Assembly (NCBI RefSeq): GCF_011761305.1
Contig: NZ_JAAOZC010000004.1
Coordinates: 62,001-126,000 of the forward strand
Length of the DNA stretch: 64,000 nucleotides
From: Sphingomonas vulcanisoli
GTDB lineage: Bacteria; Pseudomonadota; Alphaproteobacteria; Sphingomonadales; Sphingomonadaceae
Direction: 5' to 3'
Shown: in pieces, positions 61,589 to 64,000 of the stretch
How positions within the stretch are numbered: the stretch's first letter is position 1
Layout of the letters: each line of letters begins with the position of its first letter
The notes under the pieces: model-generated
What the model was told of the DNA's origin: nothing
Database searches by the model: none
The model's input: the letters and a program-made list of their open reading frames with translations, nothing else
Program-made: the position numbers and the translations under genes

Positions 61589-61602
61589 GCCGGCGTAACA
61601 GG

Positions 61603-61642
61603 CTCCCTCTCCCCTTTGGGGAGAGGGTTGGGGAGAGGGGCA
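61603..61642. repeat. Palindromic repeat giving the start of the DUF559 gene
   Basis: CCCTCTCCCCTTTGGGGAGAGGG with GTTGGGGAGAGGGG after it. The last purine run is directly before the GTG at 61643. Confidence 0.8.
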
Positions 61643-62041
61643 GTGCCAAAGATAGACGAAGCACTAAAGGCACGCTCCCGCACGCTCCGCACCAACCAAA
61701 CGCCCATAGAAGGGCACCTCTGGGCCGCCCTCCGCGCTCATCGCTTCAACGGCATGAAATTCGCCCGCCAAGTCGTTGTCGAGCCTTACATTCTCGACTT
61801 CGCCGCACGCTCCGCCAAGCTCGAGATCGAGATCGACGGGGATACACATGGCGCACGAACCGAGTATGACGCGCGCCGAACAAGCTTTCTCGAACAACAG
61901 GGCTATCGTGTGATCCGGTTCACCAATTCAGAGGTGATGGGGAATTTGGAGGGGGCGCTGACCGCTATCGGCGTGGCGCTCGCCGATCGGACTCCCCCTC
62001 TCCCCACCCCCTCTCCCCGATGGGGAGAGGGGCTTAGATGA
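61643..62041 (+). CDS. DUF559-family (Vsr-like) endonuclease-fold protein
   Basis: 132 residues. DUF559 core: ARSRTLRTNQTPIEGHLWAALRAHRFNGMKFARQVVVEPYILDFAARSAKLEIEIDGDTHG, then RRTSFLEQQGYRVIRFTNSEVM. The order RxxQ, DF, EIDGxxH fits a very-short-patch-repair-like nuclease; activity is unproven. GTG start at 61643. The last 16 residues (TPPLPTPSPRWGEGLR) are translation of a palindromic repeat. It overlaps hisZ by 4 bp. Confidence 0.88.
   Translation: MPKIDEALKARSRTLRTNQTPIEGHLWAALRAHRFNGMKFARQVVVEPYILDFAARSAKLEIEIDGDTHGARTEYDARRTSFLEQQGYRVIRFTNSEVMGNLEGALTAIGVALADRTPPLPTPSPRWGEGLR
61990..62033. repeat. Palindromic repeat at the DUF559/hisZ junction
   Basis: CCCCCTCTCCCC ... CCCCTCTCCCCGATGGGGAGAGGGG. 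It is translated as the C-terminus of the DUF559 protein, while its GGGGAGAGGGG arm (62022-62032) is the likely ribosome-binding site of hisZ. Confidence 0.8.
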
Positions 62042-63150
62042 CCATCACTCCCGGCCTCCTCCCCGAAGGGTTGCGCGATCGGCTGCCGCCGCAGGCGGAG
62101 GCCGCGTCCCGGCTGATGCACCGCGTGATCGTGGCGATCGGGCGGCATGGATATGCGCGCGTGTCGCCGCCGCTGGCCGAGTTCGAGGAGGAATTGCTCG
62201 GGCGGCTCAAATCGTCACGCGCGCAGGATCTGTTGCGGGTGGTTGATCCGGTCTCGCAGCGGACGCTGGCGCTGCGCCCCGATCTTACCGCGCAGGTCGG
62301 GCGGATCGCGGCGACGCGGATGGCACACGCCCCCCGTCCGCTCCGTCTTGCTTACGGCGGGCAGGTGGTGAAGCTGCGCGCGACCCAGCTCCGTCCCGAG
62401 CGCGAGCTGGCACAGGCAGGCGCGGAACTGATCGGCAGCGATACGGTGGCGGCGGTGACCGAGGTGCTGCGCGTCGCGTTGGACGCGCTCAAGGCCGCAG
62501 GCGTGACCGACATCACGATTGATCTCACCCTGCCCGATCTGATCGAGACGTTGAGCGCCGGACCCCTGCCGCTATCGCCCAGCAAGACGCGGGAAGTGCG
62601 GGCATTGCTGGATGCCAAGGACGCGGGCGGCCTCGCGGCGGCGGGTGCGAGTGATTATCTTCCCCTGCTCGAAGCCTGCGGGCCGATCGAGACTGCTTTG
62701 CCGAAACTCCGCGCGCTGCCCGCCATGGCAGCGCTGGAAAGCCGTATCGCGGGTGTCGAGGCGATCGCCAGGGCCATCGGCGGCACGGTGACGCTGACGC
62801 TCGATCCCACCGAGCGGCACGGCTTCGAATATCAGACCTGGATCGGTTTCTCGCTGTTCGGCCACGGGCTGGCGGGCGAGATCGGGCGCGGCGGCGCTTA
62901 CACTTTGATCCACAATGATGAGGCGGAGGAACCCGCGGTGGGTTTCTCGCTGTTCCTCGATCCGCTGGTGGATATCGGTTTGGGTGTCGAGGAAGCGCGG
63001 CGCGTTTTCCTACCGGTCGGGCATGATCCCGAAGCGGCAGCGGCGCTGCGGCGCGAGGGCTGGACGACGGTGGCGGCGCTGGAGGCCGATGAGGCCCCTA
63101 ATAGCTGCACCCACGTGCTTGAGGGCGGGGAGCCGCTGCCCCTGCCCTGA
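62038..63150 (+). CDS. hisZ: ATP phosphoribosyltransferase regulatory subunit HisZ
   Basis: 370 residues. Histidyl-tRNA-synthetase-like protein without aminoacylation, regulating the short HisG in histidine synthesis. Class II synthetase-like motifs: GLLPEGLRDRLPPQAEAASRLMHRVIVAIGRHGYARVSPPLAEFEEEL, VVDPVSQRTLALRPDLTAQVGRIAATR, and QAGAELIGSD. The start overlaps the DUF559 stop (ATGA). No hisG is in this window. Confidence 0.92.
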   Translation: MTITPGLLPEGLRDRLPPQAEAASRLMHRVIVAIGRHGYARVSPPLAEFEEELLGRLKSSRAQDLLRVVDPVSQRTLALRPDLTAQVGRIAATRMAHAPRPLRLAYGGQVVKLRATQLRPERELAQAGAELIGSDTVAAVTEVLRVALDALKAAGVTDITIDLTLPDLIETLSAGPLPLSPSKTREVRALLDAKDAGGLAAAGASDYLPLLEACGPIETALPKLRALPAMAALESRIAGVEAIARAIGGTVTLTLDPTERHGFEYQTWIGFSLFGHGLAGEIGRGGAYTLIHNDEAEEPAVGFSLFLDPLVDIGLGVEEARRVFLPVGHDPEAAAALRREGWTTVAALEADEAPNSCTHVLEGGEPLPLP

Positions 63151-63151
63151 C

Positions 63152-63239
63152 CGTCATGCCGGGCTTGTCCCGGCATCCACCCATCCTCAAGCTCCGGAGT
63201 TTGTGGTGGGGTGGACCCCGGAACACGTCCGGGGTGACG
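63152..63239. repeat. Palindromic repeat between hisZ and rnr
   Basis: CGTCATGCCGGGCTTGTCCCGGCATCCACCC on the left pairs imperfectly with GGGTGGACCCCGGAACACGTCCGGGGTGACG on the right. It lies between two convergent genes, and is a different family from the CTCTCCCC elements. Confidence 0.8.
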
Positions 63240-63245
63240 AAAACA

Positions 63246-64000
63246 TCAGCGATGCCGGATATTGGCCGGACGCCCGCGCCGTCCGGTCGGGCGCCGATCC
63301 TTGCGCGGGCCGCCGCGCGATGGCCGCATCGGCGCGCGTTCCGCGCCATCGGGCAACGCGAAGCGCAACGCGCCGCCGATCGGGTCGGCTTCGACCAGCC
63401 GCAACGGTAGACGCTGGCCCGGGAAGAAACGCTCACCGCTCTGCTCGCCGATCAGGGATTGCGAGGCTTCGTCGTAGCGGAAATATTCGTCGCCCAATGT
63501 CGAGGCGGGAACGAGGCCGTCGCCGCCCAGCCCTTCCACTGTCGCGAAGAAGCCGAACGCGCGGACGCCGGTGATCCGCGTCTCCAACACCTCGCCGACC
63601 TTTTCGGACAGGAACGCCGCAACATAGCGATCGATCGTCTCGCGCTCCGCCGCCATCGCGCGCCGCTCGGCGGCCGAGATCAACTCACCGACCATCGAGA
63701 GATCGGCGGCATCGGCGGGCGCGAGCCGCGTCTGCTGGACCGCGGGGGCAAGATCATAAGCACCAACCAGCGCGCGATGCACCAAAAGGTCCGAATAGCG
63801 GCGGATCGGCGAGGTGAAGTGGGCGTAGCTGCCGAGCGACAGGCCGAAGTGGCCGTGGTTGGCCGGCGCGTAATAGGCCTGAGTCTGGGTTCGCAGCACC
63901 TGCTCCATGATCTGCGGGCGCGAGTCATGGTCGTCTAGCTTCGCGAGGATGCGGTTGAAGGTCGCGGGCTTCACGACCTGGCCCAGCGCGAAGGCGATAT
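63246..64000 (-). CDS. rnr: Ribonuclease R, 3' part
   Basis: The C-terminal about 251 residues of a 3'-5' exoribonuclease; the gene continues beyond the right edge, so no start is visible. The end of the RNB catalytic domain shows YYAPANHGHFGLSLGSYAHFTSPIRRYSDLLVHRAL. An S1 RNA-binding domain follows (VGEVLETRITGVRAFGFFATVEGLGGDGLVPASTL) and then an arginine/glycine-rich tail. RNase R degrades structured RNA. A GTG near 63974 is an internal valine. Confidence 0.95.
   Translation of the reverse strand, partial: IAFALGQVVKPATFNRILAKLDDHDSRPQIMEQVLRTQTQAYYAPANHGHFGLSLGSYAHFTSPIRRYSDLLVHRALVGAYDLAPAVQQTRLAPADAADLSMVGELISAAERRAMAAERETIDRYVAAFLSEKVGEVLETRITGVRAFGFFATVEGLGGDGLVPASTLGDEYFRYDEASQSLIGEQSGERFFPGQRLPLRLVEADPIGGALRFALPDGAERAPMRPSRGGPRKDRRPTGRRGRPANIRHR

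Noticed and set aside
43791-62033. CTCTCCCC palindromes as a CRISPR array
   Set aside because: Copies are scattered kilobases apart between different genes with no regular spacers and no cas genes.
63246-63974. A complete short gene starting at the GTG near 63974
   Set aside because: The sequence upstream continues the RNase R catalytic domain in frame to the window edge, so it is a partial rnr.

Overview
The window is chromosomal DNA from a high-GC alphaproteobacterium, most likely a sphingomonad (Sphingomonas or a close relative). The reasons are: a PEPxxWA-CTERM protein, the alphaproteobacterial type of serC, two large TonB-dependent receptors, the conserved block mutY / dciA / DsbA-like / smc, and several families of palindromic intergenic repeats of the kind seen in these genomes. 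Both ends cut genes: an NCS1 permease on the left and ribonuclease R on the right.

Left part (1-22.9 kb). After the permease and a PEP-CTERM protein comes a + strand run of coaBC, dut, a MoeB/ThiF-like E1 enzyme, a DsrE-like protein, a DUF2946 protein and a TonB receptor. The DUF2946/receptor pair suggests metal (copper) uptake. coaBC carries a palindromic repeat inserted in frame between its two enzyme domains. topA, a CAP-domain protein, a TonB C-terminal-like protein, dprA and plsY follow, then small envelope and stress genes, alaC and phaC. An isolated 18-codon frame with an exceptionally strong ribosome-binding site sits inside a structured transcript near 14.3 kb. A - strand operon (YfiR-like periplasmic protein, TonB receptor, methyl-accepting protein) looks like a surface-sensing unit.

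Genomic island (22,898-35,695). A 17-bp piece of the tRNA-Ser(CGA) 3' end is repeated 12.8 kb away, and a tyrosine integrase lies next to the intact tRNA. The DNA between is visibly more AT-rich and carries accessory genes: a 1244-residue protein of unknown function with a possible nuclease-like N-terminus; a DUF4145 protein; a serine recombinase; a C-protein-like regulator with a C-box-like operator in front of a TIR-domain gene; and a tightly overlapping five-gene cassette ending in a reverse transcriptase whose active-site motif is YSDN rather than YxDD. This is the most likely place for an undescribed (probably anti-phage) system.

Right part (35.7-64 kb). hspQ, a radical-SAM DNA repair-type protein and, 4.8 kb away, its usual partner UdgX flank a lipoprotein, an ABC-2 exporter and a GT39-like enzyme. 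The exporter's start codon lies in a striking nested palindrome. Next come a histone-deacetylase-like enzyme, a PilZ protein, smc with two tiny downstream genes, two DsbA-like oxidoreductases, dciA, mutY and nudC. A second methyl-accepting protein, pheA, a membrane-anchored cytochrome c, a LOG-family enzyme, an extensin-like lipoprotein, serC, serA, a DUF559 endonuclease, hisZ and the 3' part of rnr complete the window. Purine-rich arms of palindromic repeats act as apparent Shine-Dalgarno sequences for three genes here.
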